Shown here one piece after another: positions 42,296 through 55,439 of a DNA stretch of 60,000 nucleotides. The notes under the pieces were generated by a model. That model had not been told where the DNA came from and ran no database searches. It was given only the letters and a program-made list of their open reading frames with translations. Source of the stretch: Symsagittifera roscoffensis. Its lineage: Eukaryota > Xenacoelomorpha > Acoela > Convolutidae. Position 1 is the first letter of the stretch. Every line of letters starts with the position of its first letter. The position numbers and the translations under genes were made by a program. The DNA is taken from NCBI RefSeq assembly GCF_963678635.1, contig NC_087070.1:30160390-30220389 (forward strand), given 5' to 3'.

Positions 42296-42472
42296 CCAAA
42301 AAAAATGATATCTTTTTCTCAAATAGGAAAGGTTAAAGAATGGTACCAAAGATGGAAATAGCAAAAAATAATAAGTAAACAGCTAAAGAAGATGGTATCA
42401 GAAATTTTTTTTTAAATTCGATTCAAAAATTGAGCAAAAATAGAAAACAGCAACAAGTGATTTAATCATGCG

Positions 42473-42490
42473 GAGGGGGGGGCTGATACG
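42473..42490 (+). repeat. Candidate polypurine tract and start of a BEL/Pao 3' LTR
   Basis: A G-rich tract (ggaggggggggg) is followed by tgatacggtt. This lies about 180 bases downstream of the BEL/Pao pol end, as expected for that family. The LTR end was not found and no 5' partner is in the window. Confidence 0.4.
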
Positions 42491-43174
42491 GTTAGTAAAA
42501 ACCGTGAGGGGAAAATTCTTATGCAACAAAACTGGCAAACAATGTAAAGGGTGTCAAAGAATTCAGAAGCCTAAAAACACGTCCGAAAGGGTATAAGGTG
42601 AAATGCAAACGGTCGCGCTAGATATTTTGTACAACGAAATGTAAAATATGAGAAGATGTGGCAGAAATCAGTAAAAATGGAAGAAAACTACAACCATTTT
42701 GGGTTACAACGGGTATATACAACGGTTAAATTAGTTTCAACGGGTAATTTCAGACAAGATAGAGGTAATCCGGCAGCGCACACCACCGTTATATAAGGCA
42801 TACGGGAAAATTGGTTAGGCTCTTGGTAACAGGAATTAGATCAATTATTCATTTTAGGCAACTAAACATTTGAAACTTTTCTCAACAGTTAGAGAGGCTT
42901 CTTTGATCAAATCGATTTTGAAAACATGGTAGGATGATTTAAAAGCAAGGATCGTTTGGTTTGGATTAGCCGCCTGGTATGGATAAAATCGTTTTACGAC
43001 AGTACAGGCTGGTAGTGTAGCAGGGAACAAGCTGAAAAAGAGCCAGATCTGGTTGCATATACAAAATGCAAATACAATTACAGATACAAAAGGAGATAAA
43101 ATTAGAACAGCTCATGCATTCGGAAAACGGCTATAAACACAAGTTGAAACAATTACGGACACGGTACAAAAACA

Positions 43175-43350
43175 ACAATATTGCGTGCACAGTACAGTAC
43201 GGTGATGAAAAACGACATTTTTTTTTCTTAATTTCCGAATACCCAAAAATTGGGGGCGGTATAAAAAGAAAAATATTGCGTGAACAAATACAACGAGAAA
43301 AACTACATTTTTTTCCCTAATTTCCGAAAACTCAAAAATTGGGGGCGGAC
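43175..43350 (+). repeat. Imperfect 90-bp tandem repeat
   Basis: Both units contain aatattgcgtg, then a run of T, taatttccgaa and caaaaattgggggcgg. The spacing is 94 bases at the start and 89 at the end. It may belong to a remnant LTR of the BEL/Pao element. Confidence 0.75.
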
Positions 43351-43995
43351 TGTGCAGATGAGAAGTCATATGCGCTGATGATTGATTTGATTGATTCATT
43401 GTGGCGTTAACTGAAAAGTCAAAACTCAAGAAAACCAAGCAACCATTGACTCTTTAAATCAATGACATGCAATTGCTTGATTTTTACTTTTTTACTCTTG
43501 ATTGAAATAGATAGAAAATCTGATTAAACGCTTAGAGGAAACCTAGTCGGTAAACACATAGAAATTAAGAAACGATTGATATCTAATCGAGTTTTGATAC
43601 TCAATGTATCTGATTGGTACTCATTCATAGTGCACAAAAACTTTAAGGAATAATAGGCTACCAGCTTGGTATCATAAGAGGCTAATAGGGCATCAAATAC
43701 GCCTGCACTAAAGAAGATAATTTTCAGTGCAGTCGTAACTTTTTTAATAGTGTTTAACGTAGAGTTGAGCTTTTTCCCCCGCCCCAGCACACCTACAAAA
43801 ACCAGTGATATACAAAAACTCATCGAATTGTCTTATTTAAAAGGACTCCAATGATCAAGTACAGTTCTTTAACCAGTAGATGAAATTATTCGACACCATT
43901 TTGCATCAACAGTGAGTTCACTTGAAAAGTCGTATTCCTTGTTTGTCCAAAATTTACAATGTTTATCATCGAAAAGAGCTACAGCAGAAGTTGAA

Positions 43996-44721
43996 TTATA
44001 ATTTCACAATGATGACGCCTTCGTTTTGCTGGTCCACATAACATTTCCAACCGAGCCGCTTTGCCATTCTAAGAACAGCTGGTTTAATTTGGGCTTCATT
44101 TGGGGAGTGTTTCCCTTTTCCTGTGATCAGCTTAAATTGAAATACTCCCTTCTGTTTGCATTCTGCATAAAAAGCTTCTGCTTTCTGGCAAGCGTCACTT
44201 ACGCTATGTCCATGAAGATCAAGACGAGGATAGAGTCCACGGGACATTGAACGGTTTCTTTTCCCTTTTTTACTCAGGCTCCTACTTGGCCGTGGATCCC
44301 AAGTAACCGGATTCTGTGAAGTGATTTCATTAGGTGACAATCCAGAAACCCGTCCATTACGACATACATTATTCTCTGGTTTCGGTTTTCGTCCCGTGTC
44401 TTCATTGACAGCTGCGACTTGGTATCCAATTTTTGCATGTTCCTTTCCTAAAGATTCTTCGCGTTCGTAAGCCCCGTTATAAGTGCCTACTTGCTCGCGT
44501 TTTTTCTCAGGAACTGGTTTGCAACTGTCATTCTTTTGTTTTCCAGTCTTATTTGCTTCCAAGTCGTGATTTTTGTTTTCTGTATTACAAGACTCGCATG
44601 TAAAACAACATATAAGAAGAAGCACAAATATAAGTATGACAACCGCAGCGACCGTAAAGAAAAACACCTTTTCCTGTTCCAGCATGTCACCCAGATCTTT
44701 CAGAAACATATCCATATCCAT
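43996..44721 (-). CDS. Membrane-anchored Smr-domain protein (241 aa)
   Basis: The ORF is complete and single-exon. Its start codon has a good context (CGCCATGG). Residues about 17-40 form a membrane span (VFFFTVAAVVILIFVLLLIC) ending in cysteines, followed by a low-complexity charged linker. The C-terminal third (from about residue 160) is an Smr domain: LDLHGHSVSDACQKAEAF, a FKLITGKGKHS loop and RLGWKCYVDQQNEGVIIVKL. Smr domains, known from MutS2 and N4BP2, bind nucleic acids and often act as endonucleases through the LDxH and TGxG motifs; both are visible here (LDLH and TGKG). With an N-terminal signal anchor the domain would lie in the cytosol. The absence of introns beside intron-rich KIF3A could mean a retrogene. 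No frame break is seen. Confidence 0.75.
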   Translation of the reverse strand: MDMDMFLKDLGDMLEQEKVFFFTVAAVVILIFVLLLICCFTCESCNTENKNHDLEANKTGKQKNDSCKPVPEKKREQVGTYNGAYEREESLGKEHAKIGYQVAAVNEDTGRKPKPENNVCRNGRVSGLSPNEITSQNPVTWDPRPSRSLSKKGKRNRSMSRGLYPRLDLHGHSVSDACQKAEAFYAECKQKGVFQFKLITGKGKHSPNEAQIKPAVLRMAKRLGWKCYVDQQNEGVIIVKL

Positions 44722-46050
44722 GGCGATGTACAGGCGAATGAAAATTATTTTACTACAAAAAAACAGCGATCAAATTTCCTGCCCAACTTACGTAATTACT
44801 TTTACGCTAACAGTAATTGAACGCCAAATCTGAAAAGAAGTAAATGAAGTTTTAAAAAGTGAAGTTTTTAAATGAATTGTTTTAATGACGAACTGTTGTT
44901 TTTGGTTATGACGCAGTTTGTATAACATCCAGGGACCAGTTTTGCACCAGACAGAGTTTAGCTGACCTAACACAATAAACAAGTGAGAACGCTAACTAAA
45001 ACGCTGATTGTTAATACACCAATTTTTTGGTTTTTATGCTCAAAAATTGACCTGTTAAAAAACGTGTCCATCAGTAAGAACTGCATTCTGTCGAAAGTAT
45101 GTTGCTGATCGCGCCATGACCAAAAATGGTAACTCCGAATAAAAATAGAACAATAGTCAATGTAATGTGTGTCATACCAGCAGCGCAAAACTTGTCTGTT
45201 TTTTATTGGCTCATGAAACTTGCTAAAAATCCAAATAATAACAGAGAGCTCAAATTGAACATTTTCAGAGACATTTGATTCTGAAAAATGAAGAATTTTA
45301 GCAGCAGAAAACTTTTCTTGGTCTCTTGAGTTCCTGATGTGACTTTGAATAATGATAACTCTCGAGGAGGCTGATGATAATTTTTGTGTCAATATGATTG
45401 GGCTAAATTTAGTAAAACTTAATTTACTACCCTAAGTAAACAGGAGTAAGAAATTATCATGCCTGCAATTAGCAAGCATTATCCTGAAATCGGAACAAAC
45501 AGTTTTTTTTGCAACTAACAACCTTCGTGCTTCCTAAATAAACATACTAAAACACTCAATTTCTAGAAAGGTCACAATTCACTGGTTGCTATTAGAACCT
45601 GTTTTCAAATTGCCACGACCTTTTGAGCTTGAATTTGAGTTTTTCTTTACAAAAATTAACTGTCGCTTTTCGCGATGTATGCCAAGTGCAGCTCCGCTGT
45701 GACTTTTTTTTTTAAAAACCAATTCAATTAACATAAAACTGAACATGGTAATATCTTTTTTACTTTAAAAGTGAGAGAGCAACTTTTTGTTCCTATCAAG
45801 TAAATAAATCAATCGTGTAAGGCTGAATGACCCATGTGTGTTTTCACGCGTTGAAAAACAGTTTTTGACAATAATTGTTTTTTTATCAAATTGAAAAATG
45901 TATGACATAAGATGTACGAAGTGATAAAACCGTTTTTGTCTGGTTGATGAGTAGTTGAAGAAAACAGCTTGCACAATTTCAGCTTATAACTTTTTTGAGA
46001 GGGCTTATTTTCCACAATTAAAAAGGAACAATGTACAAAACATCAAATCA
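44722..46050. other. Gene-free stretch upstream of the Smr gene
   Basis: No exon or repeat family was recognised. It contains the 5' flank of the Smr ORF and a poorly preserved SINE-like tail (gccaagtgcagctccgctgtg near 45680). Confidence 0.4.
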
Positions 46051-46054
46051 TAAT

Positions 46055-49000
46055 AAATACTTGATCATCAAGGCTTTCCTTGGATCAATTAGAACAAATT
46101 TTGTTCCCACCACCTCTTAAATTTAATGTCCAACAATCTCAAACGTCGATTCATACTCCAACTTTTACAAATGATCCAGGACTAATTGAAGCGTTTCAAA
46201 CAACTAACCATTTAATTTTGGATAAACAATGAAGAAATTCGGTCACTCGTCCTTCACTTGAGCCCCTCCTCTTAGCTGCACCAGGCTAAAACCATTATAA
46301 TATTCGTAAGCTCTAAAATAGTATCTAACGATCGACTTGTGTTCTAAATGTACCTGAACCTTGTGAATTGATTTACTATTCTCCAACGCTTGATCACAAA
46401 TAACAATCCTAGGTAAGATTAAATTTTTTCTTAAATAAACTTAACAACCGAGAAAGTATAAAATCATATCAACGAATTAGTAAAACCTCTCTCAAACCCG
46501 TCTATACTCGACAACCTGTTCACCAGGATGAAGAAAACCTCACGAAAAACGTAACGACTAACGTTTTAAGAAATAGAAAACCTAAACTTTGAATTCATTC
46601 TAACACTTAGGTCAAGAGATAACTTAGAAAACAAACAAACAATATTCCTCAACAATTGTTTAGTTAAAAACTAAAAAAATACTATCTTGTAATTACACCA
46701 CATAAACAAAAAATAGGATGCATCAAATAAAAAAAAAACAAAAAAGAAGGCAGTAGCCATAAAACAAAAACAGATCCTTGAGTCAAAAGTTTCGGACTCC
46801 GAGTCAACTACAATACAAGAACTTCAAAATCTTCGAGATTAAATCCACGATAAAATTGAACCAGTAAACGATCAAAGATATTTTTCAGAAACAAAAGCCA
46901 CAACAGCATCATCAATAAAAGGGGAACGCAAAATAAAGAATTCATATATTCACAAACCAGTAAGGCTCTAAATTTGGAATCAACCAATAAGACATATTGA
47001 GGGTTACTTGTCAACCGTATATCCGCACAAAAATTGCTTCAATGCGAAAATAGTTTTGTCGGCGACTCGATTCTTCTTTTTGTCATTCATCAACAAAACC
47101 ATCCCCCTAGAGGAAAAATATCAGAAATAGTCCATTTAAACAGTCCATTAAGTTTCAGAAGTAAAGTCAAAAGACAAGTACTCGATCACTATCTACCAGA
47201 CATGAGTAATATCACTTCACATTACGGCATATTTACAATCGAAATTCTACCACCACAGTCACCCAATCAACCATCTCACCGAATACAAACAGATGATATC
47301 GAACTAGATTTCTCAGAAGATTTTACTGAATATATTAAAAACATTAAACATCGAAACTTACAAAGAGCAAATTCAATCTTCGCAATTGATGTTTTCTCTA
47401 AAATTTATAGTTATGTTTCTAGTTTATGTATCATCACCACAAACATCTCCACGTTTTCCACAACACGAAACTCAGTTTCGGATTCCGAGTCAACTACAAT
47501 ACAAAAACTTCAAAATCTTCGAGATTAAATCTACGATAAAAATAAACCAGTAAACGACCAAAGCTATTTTTCAGATTCAAAAACCACAACAGCATAATCA
47601 AAAAAAGGTGAACGCAGAATAAAGAATTCAAATATTCGCAAACCAGTAATAATCTGTAATTGGAATCAACCAATAAGACGTATTGAGGGTTACTTATCAA
47701 CCGTAATTCCGCACGAAAAATGCTTCAATATGATGACAGTTTTGTCGACGACTCTATTCTGCCTTTTTTCATTCATCAACAAAGCGATCCCCCCCGAGGA
47801 CAAGTACAATTTTGCCATAACCTAATTGTAATATGATTTGAAAAAAGGAATAGCCCATTTAAACAAAAAGTTTTTGAAGTAAAATCAAAAGACAAGTACT
47901 CGATCACTATCTACCAGACATCAGTTAATTCAATTCATATTACGGCATAATTACAATCGAAGTTCTATCATCACAATCATCCCATCGACTATCTCACCGA
48001 ATCCAAACGGATGATATAAAACAAGATTTCTCAAAAGAGTTTACTGAGTTTTACTGTCTAAAAATTGACGAGAAATATTTCTTTTCACACTTTTTAGACT
48101 CAATTCGTGAAACACTCACTGACAACAAAAAATCACAAATAATTGAAAATGATCCTTAATCTGTTTCATCTATTGGCAGATGAAACAGACTTTTTTGGGA
48201 CCCTGAATTGTTCTAATTTAAGTGTAATTCCACTTACATCTGATACAACACCTTTAAATCATAACACAATTTTGATTGAAAGAACAAGTAGTATTAGCTT
48301 AAATTCAACAATTATGAATACACAGAAAACCTTTAACGTAACAAAAAACCTTACACAACAAGATACCCAAACTCCATCACATTTCATATACGAAGAAATA
48401 GTCGAAACGCTACCTACAACGTCACAACAAAACATCTCACCTACACATCCGACAGTTAAAATACCATAAAAAAAATTAACACTCCTTTTCCACAAACGAC
48501 ATTCCAATACACAGATAAACCATTCTTCGTTCCTAAATACTCGCATATGGATTACCAAACAAATAGACCAATTTCAAAAACCTGCAACATCATTAAAAAA
48601 AACACACAAACGGCAATAACTCTTTAAACCACAATTATGGGTTTTTCGCTAATAATAACATGAGCAATTCGATACAAGTCCACTTTACATAATACCAAAT
48701 TAATCTCAAGAAAATAATTACACCGAACAGATTCTAAATCCAGTATCTCAATCGGTATTTTTTAATCATAAACAAAAAACTTCGATAAAGCTTACTGAAA
48801 ATTACTCCTTTTTCAAACGGTACCCATTTTTTCAAACCCATTTTCCCAAGAAAACAATATAAACAATAGGCAAATCACAAGAAACCAGCCAAATTATTCT
48901 GAGCACAAAGCTTACTTTAATCAAAACCAACAATATTAAAATAACTGACGACAAACAACAACAAAAAATCACTGGATTGATACAGATCAACCAGATGTTA

Positions 49001-52000
49001 CTTCTCAACCGGAAATTTTCGAACCTTATACAATTTCCGAACAACCACGACAAATGCAACAGAATAATTCTCAAAGAAAAATCTGGAACAGCCTAGTAAT
49101 AACATGCAATCACAAAACCGTGCAAATACTCAAGGTTACTGACTTGAACAAAAACTGAAATACCGTTACCTTACTATTTACAGCAACATGGAATAACAAA
49201 AAATCAACTTAGAAACTTTACTCAAGTTCCAAATACTGCCGATTCACTCCATATGACAATATCCCATAGCACCTATGGGTGAATCATCTTAAGCACCTAT
49301 TGAACCACTCATGGTATTCACAGGAACAGACCCTGAATGCTAGTAGAAGACTACTTAAACGCTGTTATAACAAAACCTAACCTTAAACATAGGCCCAGAA
49401 CCTATAAACACACCACTTCATCAAAATTGGATCCGAAAAGGGCGCAGCTTAAAAAAAAATGTTTTCAGTTTTACCAATAGAATTTAAATGAGGTTGAAAA
49501 CGTTTTACTCAAGAACTTTCTAAAATGTTCGACTCTGAAAGAAACAAACAACATCAAAGAGTTTCATCCAACAAAATTCGTGGACTTCCGATTGAAACGA
49601 TAAAACAACATGCAGTAAGAATCGAAAATGTAGTACAAGAAGCTTTTTTTTCAACACACATGACTGCAAAAAAACGAGAATGACAAAAATGCTAATGATG
49701 ACTCTAATCCAAAAATTAGGAAAAATTGCAATAAAAAAGAAAGCATCACATCCATCATCAATCCGAGAACCCGATATAGATTTCAGAAAACTCGTAGACC
49801 AAGTAGAACAAGCTGAAGTTAGAGGAAACAGAGGAAACAGAAAATTTAAAACTACAAAACGTAAATGATATTCAAAGCAAAACTTCAAAATCAAATAATA
49901 ACTAAGACTCCGACAATGAACTAGTAGAAGAAATCACTCAAGTTCTCAACATATATGAGAAAGACCCAAAATTTAAAAGCAAATCTTCATTCAAAAGTAG
50001 TCTAACTTTTGCCGGATCTGGTGTACTTTTTGTCGAGTCTTGCCGAGTGTAGGCTAAAACAGCCAAAAAATCAAATAGGTCGCCAAAAACAAAGAGCCGG
50101 CTAAGTATTTCTACCAATACATGGAGTTTACCGAACAAAACATTCAAAGTATTAATAGCTCGGGAAAACCACTTCCAACTAGCTTTAGTAAAAACAGATT
50201 ACAATCCCCTTCTGTTATTAACTTTCGTGGAGGTTCACCAAATAAACGAAATTCACAAAATTATTCACAAAACCGATATATAAGAACAAATAGCCAGAAA
50301 AGCTGTTCAGAAATGATTGTTTCAGATCAAACTCCAATAGAAGCGACAACTCTTACTATAATAGAAATCGGTCATGCTCAAATTCTCGAAATATGTTCTA
50401 TCCTAATGATCGATCAAGAAATTCTTCATAGAACTGCAATCTAAACTACTCAAACTGCAATCTAAACCGTGACAGAAATTACTATAACAATAGATCAAGA
50501 AACCACTCTAACAATAGATCATAAAATAAAAATTACAATAATAGACCCCGTGATAATTCTCGAAACAGCAATAGTAATTATCAAAACAAATCAAGAAATT
50601 GTTCTCAATCACCACAACGAAACAATTCACAAAACCCAAGACGACAAAACGATAACTATAGAATTAGTACACGCAAACATCAACGACAAATAAACGAAAA
50701 TTAACCCACAAATGAAACAACTCCAGACACCCCCAGGTATTGCCATTAAGGAAAATTCAGGAATTCAACTGAACCACATTAGCACGGATGACGAAAGTGG
50801 AACCGAAAACACCTTAGTTATTAACATGCCTAGAATTGTATGAAAACCAATTGAACCGAATTAATATCACAATGAAGATCCTAACTCAGAATATAAGAAC
50901 CACAAAAAATCAAGATTACAGTCCTCACATTATCGAAAGTTACTCACATCTGAACAAGATATACCCAAACACACTAAAAAACATCACCATCTTTAGAAAA
51001 AATTTATACAAATCCAATTGGTTTAGAAAGCCCATAAAACAAAAATCATCAACCACCAGATCTTGAAATAGATTTTCTAATTGGTTCCGGAGCAGAACCA
51101 AACCGTATTAATATTCCCGCATCGAATGAAGTTCATAATCTACGAAGAAACTTCTAACTTCTTAAATCTTCAGTAAAATAGCCACTGCACAAGGCACAAA
51201 TTTAACAAACTACGGAAAGATTCATTTATCACTTAAACCAACTCGAACATTGGAATAAAACAAATTTTATTAAGACACTTCGAACAAGTTTTCCATATAA
51301 CAGATATTAAACATAACATAGTTGGAACACCGTTAATTTAAAACATATTCCCATAGTAAACATTCTCAACAGCATACTACAAATAAAAGACAAATACACA
51401 AACTTAAATAGAACATTTTCAACATTTTTTCAACGCTTAAATAAACAAGCTCCAATTTTTTCTGAATCCTACCCTGTACACAATCAACAAAGACAACATT
51501 AAAAACCACTGACAGGACATGCATATCCATCAAACAAGTTTCTCAATATAGGAACGGTCAACATCCACAAAAACTGTATATCTTTGACGTTCAATTAGGA
51601 CCGATAAGTACGATTTTTTGAGGAACAATTTCATCCATAAAAGACCAAAAACACAAACACAGATACGATAGCGCTATATGTGTATAGCAATTCATCTTTT
51701 GCACTTCTCTTAGAGTTTTTCGGATTTTGCGAAACGAACGCAAAACTTCATCCTACGCAAGAAAAAACATACAGAGTAAATAACATCCTAAAATTATTAG
51801 ATAGTTGCCAATCAACAGTTTTTAATGAAGAATTAACTATTTTTAATTTGATAAATAACTCAAAAACAAGCACGTTTCACTAAAACCCTTTAATTTAAAC
51901 CCTGTTTTCAAATTTCCAAAAACACAATTGAACAAGAAAAGATCTTGACAATGTTCAACTTTCAATGTTCTCAATTTAATTAACAAGAATTACTGTTAAA

Positions 52001-52850
52001 ATAACCCATGGTTTATGCTACATCAAAATTTGATGATGGAAAAATAAACTCAACACTTTAATTTCCTCTCAAATCCAACGCAGCTTTCAAAGACAGCGCA
52101 AGTAAAGTTCCAATATTTGTACATGATAAAGTATATAGACTTTTAAAAATTCTTGAACAATACGAGATTATCTTTCAGGCCATCGAGCCAATACAAGTAA
52201 TACTCACGAAATCAAACGGAAACTATTAATAAACCTCAGATATGAATAGTGCATATAATCAAATGCCACTAGATGCACAATAAAATCGATTGAAACAATT
52301 TGTTATTGGATATCAACAAAACGAATTCAAAAGACTATTACATGGCATATCCAAAGAACCAGCAGCCTTTTCGGCTTTTATGGAACACTATTTTTAGAAC
52401 ACTATTTTTCGGCAAAAAACGTCACTACATATTTAGACAATGTTTATATACGGTCTCAAACCAAACAAGAATTGCTTAAATTTTAAATTAAATAACATCA
52501 AAAATTAATAAAATAAAACATGAAAGCAGCCCCAGATAAATCACTTTTATTCTAACTCGTCTAATATTCCTTGGATATATTATCGAAGAACTACAATAAA
52601 ATCCTTGAAACACCGAATAGATGCAATCTTAAAAATTCAACCACCATCTAATGAAAACAAATCCAAAAATTTCTTGGAATGCTAAAATTTTTAGTTAAAA
52701 ACGTTCATTAAATGCAATTATACCTAATACCATTTTACAACATTCTCAGACAACAGAATAATTTTGAATGGACATAAGAACATCAAAAACGATTCGATGA
52801 AATTAAAAAACTTATCACTGATCCATTTTTCAGCGGAATCCACAAAAAAT
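46055..52850 (+). mobile_element. Old degenerate copy of the 19-kb LTR element (leader to RT only)
   Basis: Similarity to the intact element starts in the leader (ttgatcatcaaggc at 46070, like 6380) and follows the same order through the basic ORF, Gag, protease and reverse transcriptase. It stops near 52830, matching about 12,980 of the intact copy. No LTR flanks it. Recognisable pieces include KKKASHPSSIREPDIDFRKL (49735-49800), a protease site decayed from DSG to GSG (about 51085) and an RT box decayed from YLDD to YLDN (about 52432). Many stops and indels are present, and the CCHC knuckle region is replaced by unrelated sequence near 49990-50050. The divergence shows the family has been in this genome for a long time. 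Confidence 0.9.
46789..48110 (+). repeat. Internal tandem duplication within the degenerate copy
   Basis: The phrase cgagtcaactacaatacaa occurs at about 46798 and 47486, and aagacaagtactcgatcact at about 47171 and 47889. The spacing is 685-718 bases, so the accessory-ORF/gag start region is present twice. The copies have since diverged and differ by indels. Confidence 0.8.
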
Positions 52851-53325
52851 TTTAAAATATTGGTTAACTATGCGGATGTCAAATCTTTATTTCTCTTTAT
52901 CGGAGGATGACTGGATGATTTTTTGGCATCGAAAAGTACAAAAATCAGAAGCCATTTAGGGTTTTTGATAGGTTGAAGTGGGTTTGAAATGGCAGTTCAG
53001 GGTTTGAAAAGGCAGTTTAGGTTTGAAATGGTGAGAATTAAGTCATTCATCAGTCTTTGAGATTAGATGATTCAGTTGGTTAAGAAATCATCATCAGTAT
53101 TTGAGATGAGATTGTTCAGTTGGTTCAGAAATCGTCATCGCACTCATCAGGGTTTGAAATGAAATGGTTCAGTATTTGAGACGAGATGAAGGACTGGAGA
53201 TAGAAAACTGGTTTAAAATATCAACTTTTTTTAAAACTGAAAAGAAAAAATTTACAGGCGGTAAAAATTACAGTACGAAAAAAAATATTGTTTTTAAATA
53301 CTGTTGACTATTTGAATCAATTTTT
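52851..53325. other. Short spacer with loose repeats
   Basis: No gene. The words gggtttgaaatgg, gattcagttggtt and tcatcagt recur between 52975 and 53165. Confidence 0.45.
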
Positions 53326-54620
53326 CTATTCCATTAGTTCTGTTTCCTTGGCTGTTTCGGTTGTTTCTGAACCCTTTCCCTCGAATTCTCCACCTTCGAC
53401 AAAGCGTCTCTGTTGTTTCAATGGCTCACTAAGGTACTCGTAGTCTCGTGTGTTTGCTGAAATATTCCCCAGATAAAGATTGCGTTTACTTCTTTTATTG
53501 AACTTCATTTTCTCTTTCCACAAATTTGTACTCGCATCTTTTAACTTGTTTGGGTTCTGATGTTTGAGCGTTTTTAAAATAAAAGCTTTCACAAAGTCAA
53601 GTGGATTATTGTTATCCGGACAAAGGAAGGGTGTTTTTTTTTTAGCTCCAGACTCCAAAGGAGATCAATTATTTCGTCAGCTGAAGAGTGCCAAGAAAAC
53701 AGCACCGAATGGTTCTCTCACACATTGCTTTAATCAATCTCTCAGGCATTATTTCGTTTTTAGTGTAGAGCATTGTGGTTGGAATGATTGTAAGCACTTC
53801 TGGACTTGCGAAGCCCCGCTGGCAAGGCAGTTTTAAAACCGCAGACGCAGACGACGGCTTGTAGAGTTTGATTTTGGTACTTTTTCCATCTAACGTGAGC
53901 CAATTTGGAATTGACGGAACAAATTGTACAGTTGATACTGACCCAATGGAACGGAAACTTTAGTGTTGAATCTAAGCCTAAAAACTCATACCCGTAGCGA
54001 GTCTTGTTACACAAATGGACAAATTTATTTTGAAATGAACAGAGCCATGCGGACACGGCTTGAAAGATGGCTGAAAATAGCTCTCCCAACAAGGTATAAT
54101 TTTGGAATCTGTTTCGCAAAACGTTGTGTCGATGTAAATATTATCAACATTGTGAACAGCAGTTTCTTGTAAAATGTCGAAAAGATGATTTATTTGCTTC
54201 GTATGACCAACTTGCGTTCTGCAATTGCAAGTAAAAAGGAAAGATTTCTCTTTGAAAACTAGAAAGAACATTACTGAACCTGGACAGGGTTCTGCAGGAA
54301 TTAGAGTGACAGTTAGAGTATGAGTCTCGTTCCCTTCCGATGAAACTTTCAATGCTGTCTCAATTTTCAATATCTGAATAAAGTGGTATCATATATGCTG
54401 TTAAATGAACAAAAAACAGCAATGCACTCAACAAAATAGCCGAATTTTTATGACAATAATTATTAAAGTTGTAGTGTTTGAACTTTTCGAAGAGCTCAGG
54501 CTCGTTAACCATGTGATCTGCATGACAGAAAAAATATACCGTAACTCTGAGGTTCTCACCATTGAAGCGATCAATTGAAACCCCAGGAAATTCTGATATT
54601 AGACCGGCAAATTCTGACAT
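53326..54620 (-). pseudogene. DCLRE1C: Artemis (DCLRE1C/SNM1C)-like nuclease, degenerate
   Basis: The start (FPGVSIDRFNGENLRVTVYF) matches the Artemis N-terminus. It continues with CHADHM, then TLTVTLIPAEPCPGSVMFF, YIDTTFC and KTRYGYEFLGL, all in Artemis order, and a distal LCPDNNNP segment. Artemis is a metallo-beta-lactamase/beta-CASP nuclease that opens DNA hairpins and trims ends in non-homologous end joining. Key residues are lost: the HxHxDH motif lacks its first His (F-C-H-A-D-H), the AGHCPGS His is Pro, and the TGDF Asp is Asn. The reading frame changes near 54365 and 54090 and later parts carry stops. No introns interrupt it over about 1.3 kb, which fits a processed pseudogene, although a decayed paralogue is also possible. 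Confidence 0.75.
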
Positions 54621-55314
54621 AAATTTAGAAGGAAAGTAGTGGTATGAGCAGTGAGTTAATCAAATGAGGAACGAAGATACATTTCCAGAATTTTTAAGAA
54701 ACGAGAAGACCACCACATTTTGATCCTCATGAGCCCGTTTTGATTGTGAAGATCTGTCCTAGGTTTGGTTAGAGCTGAAATTTTAATCATTCTGGTGCAT
54801 TATTAACATGACACGAGTAGATCTGAAAAACAATACAAATTAGCTTCAGTAAGAGCCATTTTTCTCAAATCAAAAAGAATTACTTGGGAGTTTTATTTCC
54901 ATAACTATCATTCAAAAGTTTAACTAATTTAAACGAATAAGTTTTAGCATCAATAAAAATTCAAAACAAGGCCCAACAGTAATGCCCCACAGCTAGAAGC
55001 AGAAAGTTTATCTGATAACGCAATAAAGAACAAAAGATAAATCTACAGTTTTAGATAGAGAAAGAAAGATACATTGATTGAATGTAACTGAGCGACTCTG
55101 ATAAAAATGACTGATGCAAACGAGGGTCCTGACTGACGGCATTTGATGTAGAATCAGAGACGGCGATTTGCACTAAAAACAGTTTTCTAATAAGATAGTC
55201 AGTAAATATTTTAGTAATATATTTTGAGATTTGAGATTTTGAAGCTTACTGATGAGTGAGGGTTGGCATATTATCTGACTATGTGGGTGATGAGTGATGA
55301 TGAGTGGTTTCTGT
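54621..55314. other. Spacer without a recognised gene
   Basis: AT-rich. A phrase near 55180-55225 (ttttctaataagatagtcag, then taaatattttagtaat) recurs in altered form near 55375-55410, suggesting a small local duplication of about 195 bases. Confidence 0.4.
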
Positions 55315-55439
55315 CTAAGTGAAGTCCGTGTAGGCGGTACTGTCCTCGGACGTCGGAATTTGCACTAAATAACAGTTTTCTAATAAACTAGTCATAAACT
55401 GTTTTAGTAATTTGTTTTGAGATTTTGAATCATTACGAG

